Below are positions 16,270-25,670 of a DNA stretch of 39,416 nt, piece after piece. The stretch lies in NCBI RefSeq assembly GCF_000735455.1, contig NZ_JMPS01000074.1, positions 1 through 39,416 of the forward strand, in the 5' to 3' direction. This stretch comes from Yokenella regensburgei ATCC 49455 (GTDB lineage: Bacteria; Pseudomonadota; Gammaproteobacteria; Enterobacterales; Enterobacteriaceae). The notes under the pieces are model-generated. The model was not told where the DNA came from and searched no databases. It worked only from the letters and a program-made list of their open reading frames with translations. Made by a program: the position numbers and the translations under genes. Each line of letters opens with the position of its first letter. Positions within the stretch are counted from its first letter, which is position 1.

Positions 16270-17982
16270 ATGAGCACATTACTAACTGCACAATCTCTGC
16301 ACGTGGACACTCCTTTTGGTCCGCTGTTTTCTGACATCTCTTTCACCCTGAAAAAAGGCGATCGGCTGGGCCTCATTGGCTATAACGGCTGCGGCAAAAG
16401 TACGCTGCTAAAGGTGCTGGACGGCAGTGTCGCCCCGACATCGGGCAACGTGGCGCTGGCCAGTCACTGTCTGATGGCGCGCGTGGAGCAGCATTTACCG
16501 GACGACGTTCTGGTTCTGACGCTCATTGACGCCGTCTGCGCGCAGCTGCCAACGGCTGAGCGCGAGAGTCAGCGCTGGCGGGCAGAAGCATTGCTGGCAG
16601 AAATGGGTTTTCGCGACAGCGACCGGGAACTGCCGGCGGCAAGCCTCAGCGGCGGTCAGCACACTCGCCTGCTGCTGGCGCGGGCGCTGATGCACCAGCC
16701 GGACCTGCTGCTGCTTGACGAACCCAGCAACCACCTCGACCTGCCGACCCTCCTGTGGCTGGAAGACTTCCTGAAAACCTGGCAGGGGAGCTTCATACTG
16801 GTTTCCCACGATAGCCAGTTACTGGATGCTGTAACTAATGGCAGTTGGATCCTGCGCGACCGCACCCTGCACGGCTTTTCCCTGCCCGCAAGCGCCGCAC
16901 GCCAGGCGCTGACGGTCCAGGATGAGAGCGACGCCCAGCGGCACAATGCCGAGCAAAAGGAGATTGACCGTATCACCGCCAGCGCCAAACGGCTTGCCGT
17001 CTGGGGACGGGTGTACGACAACGAAGACCTGTCGCGAAAAGCCAAACAGATGGAAAAGCAGATTGACCGTCTGAAGGAGAGCCAGACCGAGGTTACGGCA
17101 GGTACGCACTGGCAGCTACAGCTGCACGGCGATGCGCTGCGTGCCGACCGGCTGCTGGAGATGCAGGCGCTGAGCGTTTCTCCGGCACCTCATGTCCCTT
17201 CCCTGTTTACCGCCCCGCTGGCACGGCTGAAAAGTGGTGATCGGGTAGCGATAATGGGGCGTAACGGCTTCGGTAAATCGACGCTGTTGAAGCATATCTG
17301 GCAGCACTACCCGAACGGTGACGGCGAACAGCTTAAGATCCACCCGCGCGTAAACCTCGGATACTACGACCAGACCCTGCATCAGCTGGCTGATGATGAC
17401 ACGCTGTTTGACGCGCTGGAGCGCTTTGCTCCTGCACCGGAGGCGCGCAAAATGGCGTTAATCAGTGCCGGGTTCCCATGGGCGCGTCACGGCCAGAAAA
17501 TCAGCACCCTCAGCGGCGGCGAACGTTCGCGGCTGCTGTTTGTCGGGTTATCTCTCGCCCGCTACAGCCTGCTGATGCTCGACGAACCGACTAACCACCT
17601 CGATATGGAGGGCAAAGAGGCGCTGGCAGAAACGCTGCAACAGTATGCGGGCGGCGTCCTGCTGGTGAGTCACGATCGGCAGTTAATCAGCCAGAGCTGC
17701 AATCGCTTCTGGCTGATTGAGAACGGCGAACTGACGGAATGGCACGACCTTGATGCCGTATATGCACGTTTGCGTGACGCGAGCACGCCGGCTGTCCGCG
17801 ACACGATAACCAGCATCACCGCGCAGACCGCGGAGGTTCATCATGAAGAGCAGTTACTGGAGCGGCTCGTTGAGCTGGAGACGCGGCTTGCCGACGATCT
17901 GGCCCGCAAGCCGAAGCATCAGAAACCCGCGCTGCAGGCGCAGTGGCGGGAGGAGATAGCGCAGTTAACGGCAAAACTGTAG
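16270..17982 (+). CDS. ABC-F family ATP-binding protein
   Basis: 570 residues with two ATPase domains and no membrane helices. Domain 1: Walker A GYNGCGKST, signature LSGGQHTRLLLARAL, Walker B LLLLDEPSNHLD. Domain 2: Walker A GRNGFGKST, signature LSGGERSRLL, Walker B LLMLDEPTNHLD. The DEPxNHLD motifs and the charged linker between domains are hallmarks of ABC-F proteins, which act on the ribosome rather than in transport. It is not one of E. coli Uup, EttA, YbiT or YheS by eye. Some ABC-F proteins protect ribosomes from antibiotics, and the upstream leader peptide and SD-sequestering fold would fit drug-induced expression, but no resistance can be claimed from sequence. The last 60 residues form a charged helical tail. 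Confidence 0.88.
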   Translation: MSTLLTAQSLHVDTPFGPLFSDISFTLKKGDRLGLIGYNGCGKSTLLKVLDGSVAPTSGNVALASHCLMARVEQHLPDDVLVLTLIDAVCAQLPTAERESQRWRAEALLAEMGFRDSDRELPAASLSGGQHTRLLLARALMHQPDLLLLDEPSNHLDLPTLLWLEDFLKTWQGSFILVSHDSQLLDAVTNGSWILRDRTLHGFSLPASAARQALTVQDESDAQRHNAEQKEIDRITASAKRLAVWGRVYDNEDLSRKAKQMEKQIDRLKESQTEVTAGTHWQLQLHGDALRADRLLEMQALSVSPAPHVPSLFTAPLARLKSGDRVAIMGRNGFGKSTLLKHIWQHYPNGDGEQLKIHPRVNLGYYDQTLHQLADDDTLFDALERFAPAPEARKMALISAGFPWARHGQKISTLSGGERSRLLFVGLSLARYSLLMLDEPTNHLDMEGKEALAETLQQYAGGVLLVSHDRQLISQSCNRFWLIENGELTEWHDLDAVYARLRDASTPAVRDTITSITAQTAEVHHEEQLLERLVELETRLADDLARKPKHQKPALQAQWREEIAQLTAKL

Positions 17983-17993
17983 GGCAATAACAC

Positions 17994-18016
17994 AAGGCGG
18001 CGCGAGTCGCCGCCTT
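17994..18016. terminator. Hairpin between convergent ABC-F and Rrf2 genes
   Basis: AAGGCGGCG-CGAGT-CGCCGCCTT forms a nine-pair perfect stem located just after the ABC-F stop and overlapping the last codon of the convergent Rrf2 gene. T tracts are short on both sides (TTATCTC; TTGTGTTATT), so efficiency in either direction is uncertain. Confidence 0.7.
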
Positions 18017-18524
18017 ATCTCCCGACCCGTCGGTCAGCGATCCACTCCTGCACTTCCACCACAAAGGTGTCCGGCGCTTTGCGATACATTTTGCGCGCCA
18101 GGTCGAGAATAGTGTGGCGAGCCAGCTCCTCTTCCATGCGCTGCTGTGCGCTGTCCATAACTGAACGCACGCCGCAGGGACCATCGCACACCCACTCCGG
18201 TGGCTGTTCGTCAAACAGCGCCAGCCGCTGGCGCACTTCCCGGCACTCAAACATATTCTTCTCGCCGTCGATGGCGTGAACCACATCCAGCACGGTGATA
18301 AGCTCCGCGGCACGGGCGAGTCTGAAGCCACCGCCCTTACCTTCGCTGCTGGAAACCAGCCCCCCGCGCGACAAACGGGTAAAAATCTTCGCCAGATAGT
18401 CATAGGGCACACCCTGCAGCTCGGCCATCTCGCGCACGCTCATTTCGCGGGCTTCTCCCCGCGCATCCACCATGCACATCAGGCTGTGGATCCCGTACTC
18501 CACGCCGGAACTGTAAAACGCCAT
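18015..18524 (-). CDS. Rrf2-family transcriptional regulator with Cys motif
   Basis: 169 residues. The N-terminal winged HTH matches Rrf2 proteins (YSSGVEYGIHSLMCM, MSVREMAELQGVPYDYLAKIFTRLSRGGLV, SSEGKGGGFRLAR). Three cysteines follow at C94, C113 and C117 (FEC ... WVCDGPC). The spacing, 18 then 3, differs from IscR and NsrR but is compatible with a Fe-S or redox-sensing site. It is divergent from the flavoprotein gene, and an 18-bp palindrome lies between their starts. On the minus strand TATAAT at 18555-18560 is a good -10 for its own transcription. It probably represses the flavoprotein gene and perhaps itself. Signal unknown. Confidence 0.88.
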   Translation of the reverse strand: MAFYSSGVEYGIHSLMCMVDARGEAREMSVREMAELQGVPYDYLAKIFTRLSRGGLVSSSEGKGGGFRLARAAELITVLDVVHAIDGEKNMFECREVRQRLALFDEQPPEWVCDGPCGVRSVMDSAQQRMEEELARHTILDLARKMYRKAPDTFVVEVQEWIADRRVGR

Positions 18525-18580
18525 AAAAAACTCCGCTTGTCGACTGTCAGCCGCATTATACAGATTTTAACTCAGAAAAA

Positions 18581-18611
18581 ACTTGTCGGAGTTAACTCCG
18601 ACTAGTATAGT
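18581..18611 (+). promoter_or_regulatory. Promoter of the NDH-2-like gene with embedded Rrf2-type operator
   Basis: TTGTCG (18583-18588) and TATAGT (18606-18611) are separated by exactly 17 bases, forming a good sigma-70 promoter. Between and overlapping them is GTCGGAGTTAACTCCGAC (18585-18602), a perfect 18-bp palindrome extended by ACT...AGT with one mismatch per arm. A dimeric repressor bound here would block the polymerase. The divergent Rrf2 regulator is the natural candidate. Confidence 0.7.
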
Positions 18612-18658
18612 CCGTGTTAATTCAAAAGCACACGCCTTAAGTCAAAAAAGGATCTCTC

Positions 18659-19861
18659 ATGAAACAACGTATTCTTATCGTCGGTAGCGGCTTTGCCGGA
18701 ATGTGGGCCGCCGTCAGCGCCGCGCGTCTGGCGTGGGTTAATCAGAACGACACGCTGGAAATTACCGTACTTTCGCCGCAGCCTGAGCTGCGCGTGCGTC
18801 CGCGTTTTTATGAAGATAACGTAGCTTCCCTGGTGGCACCGCTGCAGCCTTTGTTCGACGAGCTTAACGTTAACTATCTTGAAGGCTACGCTGAACGCAT
18901 TGATGAAAAAGAGAAAATTGTCTGGTATCGCAATTCTCTGCAGGAGATAACACACGTTGACTACGATCGTCTGATCCTCGCCAGCGGCAGCCACACCCAG
19001 CGTGCAAACGTTCATGGCATCAATGAATTCACCTTCGACATTGACCAGCTCGCCAGTGCCCAGGTGCTGGAAAAACATCTTCAGTCGCTGCCGCAACAGC
19101 CGGAAAGCGAAGCGCGTAATACCGTGGTAGTGTGCGGCGGCGGTTTTACCGGCATCGAGCTGGCCACAGAGCTTCCTGCTCGTCTGCGCCAGATTTTTGG
19201 TGATGATACAAAGACTAAAATAATCGTAGTTGAACGAGGTTCAGTGATTGGCGGACGTTACAGCGAAGCGCTGCGTGACACCATTCGTGAGGCGTCTGAT
19301 AGCCTCGGTATCGAGTGGATGCTCAATAGCGAAGTAGAAAGCATCACCCAACACGGCGTGACGCTGAAAGACGGCACAGACATCGCCTCCTCCACGGTAA
19401 TCTGGACCGCAGGGGTACGAGCCAGCAGCCTTGGCGAGCAACTCCACGCCGAGCGCGACGCGCAGGGTCGTTTCATCGTCGATGAAAACCTGCAGATTGC
19501 GGGTCAGCAGGATATCTTTGCCACCGGTGATATGGCACACGCCAGAACCGACGATGCAGGCAACGTTGCTCTGATGACCTGCCAGCACGCCATTCAGTTG
19601 GGTAAATTTGCCGGTCACAACGCGGCGGCCAGCCTGCTCGGCATTGCACCGCTGCCGTATCGTCAGGTGAACTACGTAACCTGCCTCGATCTCGGCGGCT
19701 GGGGGGCGGTGTATACCGAGGGCTGGGAGCAGGAGGTAAAACTGGTACGAGAAGAAGCCAAAAAGCTGAAAATCGCCATTACCAATGAGCTGATTTACCC
19801 GCCAAAAGCCGACCGGGAAGTGGCCTTCGCCGCCGCCGATCCGCTGGCAAAATTCGTCTAG
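18659..19861 (+). CDS. NDH-2-like NAD(P)/FAD-dependent oxidoreductase
   Basis: 400 residues with two Rossmann folds: FAD-binding ILIVGSGFAGMWAA at the N-terminus and NAD(P)-binding VVCGGGFTGIELATEL in the middle, then the C-terminal FAD motif IFATGDMAH. The architecture is that of type II NADH:quinone oxidoreductases. It is slightly shorter than Ndh (434 aa) and lacks an obvious long membrane-anchoring tail, so soluble flavin reductase activity is an alternative. The AAAAGGATCTCTC before the ATG provides the ribosome site. Expression appears to be controlled by the divergent Rrf2 regulator through the palindrome in the promoter. The physiological acceptor is not evident. Confidence 0.85.
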   Translation: MKQRILIVGSGFAGMWAAVSAARLAWVNQNDTLEITVLSPQPELRVRPRFYEDNVASLVAPLQPLFDELNVNYLEGYAERIDEKEKIVWYRNSLQEITHVDYDRLILASGSHTQRANVHGINEFTFDIDQLASAQVLEKHLQSLPQQPESEARNTVVVCGGGFTGIELATELPARLRQIFGDDTKTKIIVVERGSVIGGRYSEALRDTIREASDSLGIEWMLNSEVESITQHGVTLKDGTDIASSTVIWTAGVRASSLGEQLHAERDAQGRFIVDENLQIAGQQDIFATGDMAHARTDDAGNVALMTCQHAIQLGKFAGHNAAASLLGIAPLPYRQVNYVTCLDLGGWGAVYTEGWEQEVKLVREEAKKLKIAITNELIYPPKADREVAFAAADPLAKFV

Positions 19862-19870
19862 CATTGCTTT

Positions 19871-19897
19871 GCCGCTCCTTTCATGGAGCGGCTTTTT
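19871..19897 (+). terminator. Rho-independent terminator after the NDH-2-like gene
   Basis: GCCGCTCC-TTTCAT-GGAGCGGC is an eight-pair perfect stem followed by TTTTT, nine bases after the stop codon. Confidence 0.93.
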
Positions 19898-19994
19898 ATC
19901 CCCTCTTCCCGGCAATCATGCTTGCCCGCGCAAGGTAGATTACACTTCAAAGTACGGCCCCCTGCCGCGACCGGACAATAAGAGGATGACAATC

Positions 19995-20813
19995 ATGGTC
20001 AGTAAGAAGAAAGCCAGCGTCGTTGTTGATGTCGTAAAAAAGCCTCCGCTTAAAACCAAAGAGTATGAAAAAGAGCTGCGCCGGCTCCACGTAGAACTGG
20101 TGAAGCTGCAGCAGTGGGTCGTCAGTAAAGGGTTGAAAGTCTGCATTGTGTTTGAGGGCCGTGACGGCGCCGGTAAAGGCGGCACTATCAAAGCGATCAC
20201 CGAGCGCGTCAGCCCCCGCGTCTTTCGCGTGGTTGCGCTTCCCGCACCGACCGATAAAGAAAAAACCCAGCTCTACTTCCAGCGCTACGTGCCGCATCTG
20301 CCTTCCGCAGGGGAAATCGTTATCTTTGACCGCAGCTGGTACAACCGCGCGGGGGTGGAACGAGTGATGGGGTTCTGTACCCCGGAGCAGGTGGAAAAGT
20401 TTCTGGATGGTGCCCCGGTAATGGAGAAATCGATGGTCGACGCCGGGATAATCTTGCTGAAATACTGGCTGGAGGTGACGCCTAAAGAGCAGGAACGTCG
20501 TCTGCGCGATCGCATCAACGACGGGCGTAAAATCTGGAAACTTTCACCGATGGACGTGAAATCATTCAATTTATGGGACGAATACACCGTGGCGCGTGAC
20601 GCCATGTTTGCCGCCACAGACACCGCCTGGGCACCGTGGTTCGTCGCGCGATCGGAAGACAAAAAGCGGGTGCGGTTAAATATTATTTCGCACCTACTGA
20701 CGCAGATCCCGTACAAAGAAATCCACGTTGATCCGGTAGAGTTACCAAAACGCAAAATTGGTAAGGTGAAACCGACCAACTACCCGTTCCGCTTTGTTGC
20801 TGAGAAGTTCTGA
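19995..20813 (+). CDS. ppk2: Polyphosphate kinase 2 (PPK2 family)
   Basis: 272 residues with a P-loop kinase fold: Walker A GRDGAGKGG at 55-63, lid/Walker B region FDRSWYNRAGVERVMGF at about 111-127, and the conserved LLKYWLEVTPKEQERRL and SFNLWDEYTVARD blocks. PPK2 enzymes use polyphosphate to phosphorylate nucleotides (mostly ADP or GDP) in the cytoplasm. The single-domain length fits class I. The ATG at 19995 is preceded by AGAGG at nine bases; an ATG three codons earlier abuts that site, and the long upstream extension of the frame crosses the preceding terminator. It stands alone after a terminator and is convergent with fdnI. Confidence 0.92.
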   Translation: MVSKKKASVVVDVVKKPPLKTKEYEKELRRLHVELVKLQQWVVSKGLKVCIVFEGRDGAGKGGTIKAITERVSPRVFRVVALPAPTDKEKTQLYFQRYVPHLPSAGEIVIFDRSWYNRAGVERVMGFCTPEQVEKFLDGAPVMEKSMVDAGIILLKYWLEVTPKEQERRLRDRINDGRKIWKLSPMDVKSFNLWDEYTVARDAMFAATDTAWAPWFVARSEDKKRVRLNIISHLLTQIPYKEIHVDPVELPKRKIGKVKPTNYPFRFVAEKF

Positions 20814-20823
20814 AAACAAAAGC

Positions 20824-20845
20824 GCCGCCGGACAATCCCGGCGGC
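20824..20845 (-). terminator. Terminator between ppk2 and fdnI (convergent)
   Basis: GCCGCCGG-ACAATC-CCGGCGGC forms an eight-pair stem. On the minus strand it is followed by GCTTTTGTTTT, giving a fair intrinsic terminator for fdnGHI; the plus side has no clear T tract, so use by ppk2 is less certain. Confidence 0.8.
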
Positions 20846-20852
20846 AACTGAC

Positions 20853-21509
20853 TTACTTAATTCCTTCCGTACTCTCTTTTTTGGCTTCCATACGCTCAAC
20901 GTCACGGTACCAGCGCGGATGGTGTTTCTTCGCCCAGCGGCGGCTCACCTTCCCTTCAACCATGCCTTTAATCGAGCCTTTCACCCAGAACGCCATATAC
21001 ATATGAATCAGGATGGCGTGGATCAGAATGATCGCCGAGGTCGCATGAATCAGCAGGCTGTAGCGGATCACCTGAATCGGGAAGTAGTGGGCAAAATACG
21101 GTCGCCAGATAATCACGCCGGTCACCAGCAGCACAAAAATCATGCTCATGATGGTCCAGAACATCATCTTCTGTCCGGCGTTATATTTACCGACATACGC
21201 CACTTTATGCTCGTTGCCCTTCAGAACCTCAACAATGCCCTTGAGCCAGGGAATGTCCTGACGATCCGGGATGTTGTGATGCACAAAGCGCACAAACATA
21301 AACATCAGCGCGATAAAGATAACCACGCCGAAGAACGGGTGCAAAATGCGCCCCATCTGCGGCGTCCCGAAGGTTTCCGTCAGCCACTGTAGCGTCGGGA
21401 AGAAGAACGAAATGCCCGACAGCGACACGAGGAAGAAGCAGATAACTACCGTCCAGTGACAGGCGCGATCGATAAACTTCGTGCGCACGATCATCTTCGA
21501 TTTATTCAT
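20853..21509 (-). CDS. fdnI: Formate dehydrogenase-N cytochrome b556 subunit
   Basis: 218 residues, nearly identical to E. coli FdnI (217 aa) from [17 protein letters not shown] to HHPRWYR. Four membrane helices carry the histidines that bind two b haems (for example in RACHWTVV and [21 protein letters not shown]). It passes electrons from FdnH to menaquinone on the cytoplasmic side. The ATG at 21509 is chosen to match E. coli; the ATG one codon upstream is also possible. The start overlaps the end of fdnH by eight bases, implying translational coupling. Confidence 0.96.
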   Translation of the reverse strand: MNKSKMIVRTKFIDRACHWTVVICFFLVSLSGISFFFPTLQWLTETFGTPQMGRILHPFFGVVIFIALMFMFVRFVHHNIPDRQDIPWLKGIVEVLKGNEHKVAYVGKYNAGQKMMFWTIMSMIFVLLVTGVIIWRPYFAHYFPIQVIRYSLLIHATSAIILIHAILIHMYMAFWVKGSIKGMVEGKVSRRWAKKHHPRWYRDVERMEAKKESTEGIK

Positions 21510-22389
21510 CATGCTTATCTTCCTCCTCGTCATCCACTTCCTTGTTCGGGCCAATTCCGATGTAGTGATAAATCAGGCCCGCGAAGGTGGCGATAAATCC
21601 GACCGCCGACAGCGGTTTCAGCGCCCCTTTCCACAGATTGATGCTGGTGTCGATCTGCGGATCTTTCGGCAGGTCATGATAAAGCCCCGGCCTGTCGGCG
21701 TGATGCAGAACATACATCACGTGCGTACCGCCCACGCCCTGCGGGTTGTAAAGCCCGGCCTGCTGATAACCGCGTGCTTTGAGTTTCTCAACCCGCTCGT
21801 TGGCCACGTCGAGCATCTCTTTTTTGCTGCCGAAGTGAATAGCCCCGGTCGGACAGGTTTTCACGCACGCTGGCTCCTGGCCGACGCTAACGCGATCGAC
21901 GCACAGGGTGCATTTGTACACCCGGTTGTCCTCTTTATTGAGGCGCGGCACGTTGAACGGACAGCCGGCGATGCAGTAGCCGCAGCCGATGCAGTTATCC
22001 TGCTGGAAATCGACAATACCGTTGGCATACTGGATGATGGCACCGGCAGACGGGCACGCCTTCAGGCAGCCCGGATCTTCACAGTGCATGCAGCCATCTT
22101 TGCGGATAAGCCACTCCAGTTTGCCGTTCTGGTCGGTTTCGCTAAAGCGCATCACCGTCCAGGACTTGGCGCTCAGATCCGCCGGGTTGTCATAAACCCC
22201 GACGCAGTGCCCCACCTCATCACGGATATCGTTCCACTCCGAGCAGGCCACCTGGCAGGCTTTGCAGCCCACGCAGGAGGAGACATCGATAAGCTTCGCC
22301 ACTTCCTCTTTGTAGTCACGCGCGCGCGGGGCGGGCGTGGCCGAATTGGTGGCGGAGCGCTTGATGATGTCCTGTGTTTCCATTGACAT
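21502..22389 (-). CDS. fdnH: Formate dehydrogenase-N iron-sulfur subunit
   Basis: 295 residues matching E. coli FdnH (294 aa). Four ferredoxin-like cysteine clusters are visible ([39 protein letters not shown]...CVKTC), which carry four 4Fe-4S centres. One membrane helix near the C-terminus ([19 protein letters not shown]) anchors it on the periplasmic face. It conducts electrons from FdnG to FdnI. GGAG lies about eight bases before the ATG, 11 bp after fdnG. Confidence 0.97.
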   Translation of the reverse strand: MSMETQDIIKRSATNSATPAPRARDYKEEVAKLIDVSSCVGCKACQVACSEWNDIRDEVGHCVGVYDNPADLSAKSWTVMRFSETDQNGKLEWLIRKDGCMHCEDPGCLKACPSAGAIIQYANGIVDFQQDNCIGCGYCIAGCPFNVPRLNKEDNRVYKCTLCVDRVSVGQEPACVKTCPTGAIHFGSKKEMLDVANERVEKLKARGYQQAGLYNPQGVGGTHVMYVLHHADRPGLYHDLPKDPQIDTSINLWKGALKPLSAVGFIATFAGLIYHYIGIGPNKEVDDEEEDKHDE

Positions 22390-22400
22390 AATTTCGCTCC

Positions 22401-25400
22401 TTACGCCTTCTCGATGTTAACCAGAAACGCCTTGTACTCCGGCGTTTGCGAGTTGGAATCGCCGACGTTTGGCGTCAGGGTATTGGCGAGATAGCCTTTC
22501 TGCGCGACCCCTTCAAAGCCCCAGTGCAGCGGAATACCGACGGTTTCCACCTGCTGACCGTTAACGTTCAGCGCCTGCAGACGACGGGTCACCACCGCCA
22601 CCGCGCGAATAAAGCCACGTTTGCTGCTGACTTTAACGCTGTCACCGTTGGCAATACCTTTGGCTTTTGCCAGCGTTTCGCTGATTTCCACAAACTGCTG
22701 CGGCTGAGCAATGGCGTTCAGGCGCGCGTGCTTGGTCCAGGTGTGGAAGTGCTCGGTCAGACGATAGGTGGTCCCCACGTACGGGAATTTATCCTTCTTG
22801 CCCATACGGATGGCATCTTCTTCATACAGACGCACTACCGGGCTTGACACCACGTTCGGGTGCAGCGGGTTAGTGCCGAGCGGCGTTTCCATCGGCTCGT
22901 AGTGCTCCGGGAACGGCCCTTCTGCCAGCTTATCGATGGCAAAGAGACGCCCCAGCCCTTCCGGCTGCATGATGAACGGCCCGGTCGCGCTACCCGGTGC
23001 GGCGGTATTGAAGTCAGGAATATCGTTGCCAGACCACTTCGCGCCGTCCCACTGGATAAGCATGCGCTTCGGATCCCAGGGTTTACCCTGCGGATCGGCG
23101 GAGGCGCGGTTGTACAGCACGCGGCGGTTCAGCGGCCATGCCCAGGCCCAGCCCAGCGTATTACCCAGTCCTGACGGATCGGCGTTATCGCGGTTGGCCA
23201 TCTGGTTGCCTTTTTCGGTCCAACTGCCGGTGTAGATCCAACAGGATGAGGCCGTGGTACCGTCGTCACGCAGCAGCGCAAAGCTGCTCAGCAGCTCGCC
23301 TTTCTTCGCCACCAGCACCCCGTTGGCGTCGTAAAGATCCGCCAGCGCCACGCCGTTGTTTTCTTTCGCCACTTCTTCCGATTCAGGGCTATCCGGCTGT
23401 TTATACGCCCAGCGCATTTTCAGCAGCGGCTCTGCCCCTTTACCACCTTCGGTGCGATACATCTCGCGCAGACGATGGTAAATGCCAGCGAGGATCTCGC
23501 CGTCGTTGCGCGCTTCTCCCGGCGGCTCGCCGCCCTTCCAGTGCCACTGCAGCCAGCGTCCGGAGTTGGCAATTGAGCCGTCTTCCTCCGCAAAGCAGGT
23601 CGACGGCAGGCGGAACACTTCGGTCTGAATCGAAGCGGTGTCCACGTCGTTCATCTCACCGTGGTTCTGCCAGAAGTTAGAGGTTTCCGTAACCAGCGGG
23701 TCGATAACCACCATGTACTTCAGCTTGCTGAGGCTGCGCACCACCTTGTTTTTGTCCGGGAACGACGCCACCGGGTTAAAGCCCTGGCAGAAGTAACCGG
23801 TGACCGCGCCTTTATCCATCATGTTGAAATACTTGATGACGTCGTAGGCCTGATCCCACTTCGGCAGCCAGTCAAAGCCCCAGCTGTTTTCTTTTTGCGC
23901 CTCGTTACCGTAGAACGATTTCATCAGGCTGACGAAGAACTTCGGATAGTTCCCCCAGTAGTTCACCTGATCGGCCATCGTTGCTTTCGGCGTATTGGCC
24001 GTGAGATAGGTCTGCAGATCCGTCTGTTTTTCTGACGGCAGCGTCAGGTAGCCCGGCAGGCTGGTCGAGAGCAGACCAAGGTCGGTCAGCCCCTGGATAT
24101 TGGAGTGTCCACGCAGGGCGTTCACCCCGCCACCGGCCATCCCCATGTTGCCGAGCAGCAGCTGGATCATCGCCATGGTGCGAATGTTCTGCGCCCCGAC
24201 GGTGTGCTGCGTCCAGCCGAGCGCGTACAGGAAGGTGGTGGTACGGTCTGCGGCGCTGGTTGAAGCCAGCACTTCGCACACGCGCAGGAAATCAGACTTC
24301 GGCGTACCGCAGATATTTTCGACCACGTCCGGCGTGTAGCGGGAAACGTGCTGTTTCAGCAAGTTCCACACGCAGCGCGGATGGCTCAGGGTGTCGTCGC
24401 GTTTCGCAAAACCGTTTTCGTCGAACTGATAGTTCCACGAGGATTTGTCGTACTGCCGTTTTTCGGCGTCATAGCCGCTGAACAAACCATCGTCGAAGCT
24501 GAAATCATCGCGCACCAGCAGGCCAGCATTGGTGTAATGCCTGACGTACTCGGCGTTGATTTTGTTGTTCTGAATCAGGTACAGCAAAACGCCCGACAGG
24601 AAGGTAATGTCGGTACCGGAACGGATCGGCGCATAGATATCGGCCACTGACGCCGTACGCGTAAAGCGCGGGTCGACAACGATAAGCGTCGCATCGTTGT
24701 TGTTTTTCGCTTCCATCGCCCAGCGGAAACCCACCGGATGGGCTTCAGCGGCGTTGCCGCCCATGACCACCACGACGTTGGCGTTTTTGATATCAACCCA
24801 GTGGTTGGTCATCGCACCGCGACCAAATGTTGGAGCAAGACTTGCTACCGTTGGTCCGTGTCAGACGCGCGCCTGGTTGTCTACCGCCAGCATACCGAGC
24901 GAGCGCACAAAGCGCTGGGTCAGCATACCGGTCTCATTACTTGCGGCCGATGCGCACAGCATCCCGGTGGACAGCCAGCGGTTCACCTGAACGCCCTGCT
25001 CGTTCTTTTCAATGAAGTTGGCGTCACGGTCGGCTTTCATCAGCTTCGCGATGCGGGTAAAGGCTTCATCCCAGGAAAGACGCTGCCACTTATCCGAACC
25101 TGGTGCGCGGTATTCCGGGTAGCGCAGGCGGTTTTCGCTGTGCACATAATCAAGCAGACCCGCGCCTTTCGGGCACAGCGCCCCGCGGCTGACCGGATGA
25201 TCGGAATCGCCTTCAATATGGTAAATCGCTTCTCTGGTGTTTTTTGCACCGTCTCCCAGGCTATACATCAATAACCCACAACCCACGGAGCAATATGTGC
25301 AGGTATTACGGACTTCCTTAGCGCGCAGTAATTTATAATTACGCGCCTGGGCCAGCGCCATTTTGGGTGCAAAACCCAGCGCCGCGACCGTGGTTCCTGC

Positions 25401-25448
25401 CATACCGCCCGCGCAGATTTTAAAAAACTGTCTGCGGCTGACGTCCAT
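22401..25448 (-). CDS. fdnG: Formate dehydrogenase-N catalytic subunit, selenoprotein
   Basis: Read through an in-frame TGA at 24861-24863, the gene encodes 1015 residues, exactly the E. coli FdnG length, and the TGA falls at codon 196, the known selenocysteine ([23 protein letters not shown]). The N-terminus has a twin-arginine signal ([12 protein letters not shown]) for periplasmic export, then 4Fe-4S ligands (CTYCSVGCG). The remainder is a bis-MGD molybdoenzyme ([31 protein letters not shown]). It oxidises formate to CO2 in the periplasm and forms a proton-motive loop with nitrate reductase. The ATG at 25448 follows CGAGGAAAACA. Simple gene callers would split it into two genes at the TGA. 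Confidence 0.97.
24821..24863 (-). promoter_or_regulatory. Selenocysteine UGA codon and SECIS hairpin of fdnG
   Basis: Immediately after the TGA (24861-24863, minus strand) the mRNA can fold: GACCAA pairs with TTGGTC, and above it AGCAA pairs with TTGCT around a short GTC loop. Position and shape match the bacterial SECIS bound by SelB. This directs selenocysteine insertion rather than termination. Confidence 0.85.
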
Positions 25449-25510
25449 TGTTTTCCTCGTTATTGGCAATCACTTCGCGGGGAAAACTAACAGCACTACC
25501 CTGACATTTT

Positions 25511-25524
25511 TTGCGTCAAATCAA
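25511..25524 (-). promoter_or_regulatory. FNR-like box of the fdnGHI promoter
   Basis: On the minus strand TTGATTTGACGCAA keeps one perfect FNR half site (TTGAT) and a weaker second half (CGCAA). Its centre lies about 70 bp before the fdnG ATG, so a class II start near 25476 would fit. E. coli fdnG is activated by FNR and by NarL with nitrate; I could not place NarL heptamers with confidence in the 25449-25670 intergenic region, which also contains the divergent yddG promoter. Confidence 0.5.
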
Positions 25525-25670
25525 GAAGCCATTTCGATGCCCCCTTAATAGTCTGCGGTGGCGAGTTTTATTAATCCTAAAGAGTTAGAATTTGAAAATA
25601 ATTCACCCCACTGGGGCACCAAAAAATGATATAAATTCCCACATTACAGCAACGGATGACTGCGTTTCCC

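Noticed and set aside
19869-19994. 42-residue N-terminal extension of PPK2
   Set aside because: It begins inside the preceding terminator hairpin, has no ribosome site, and the extension is not seen in the family; the ATG at 19995 has AGAGG at nine bases.
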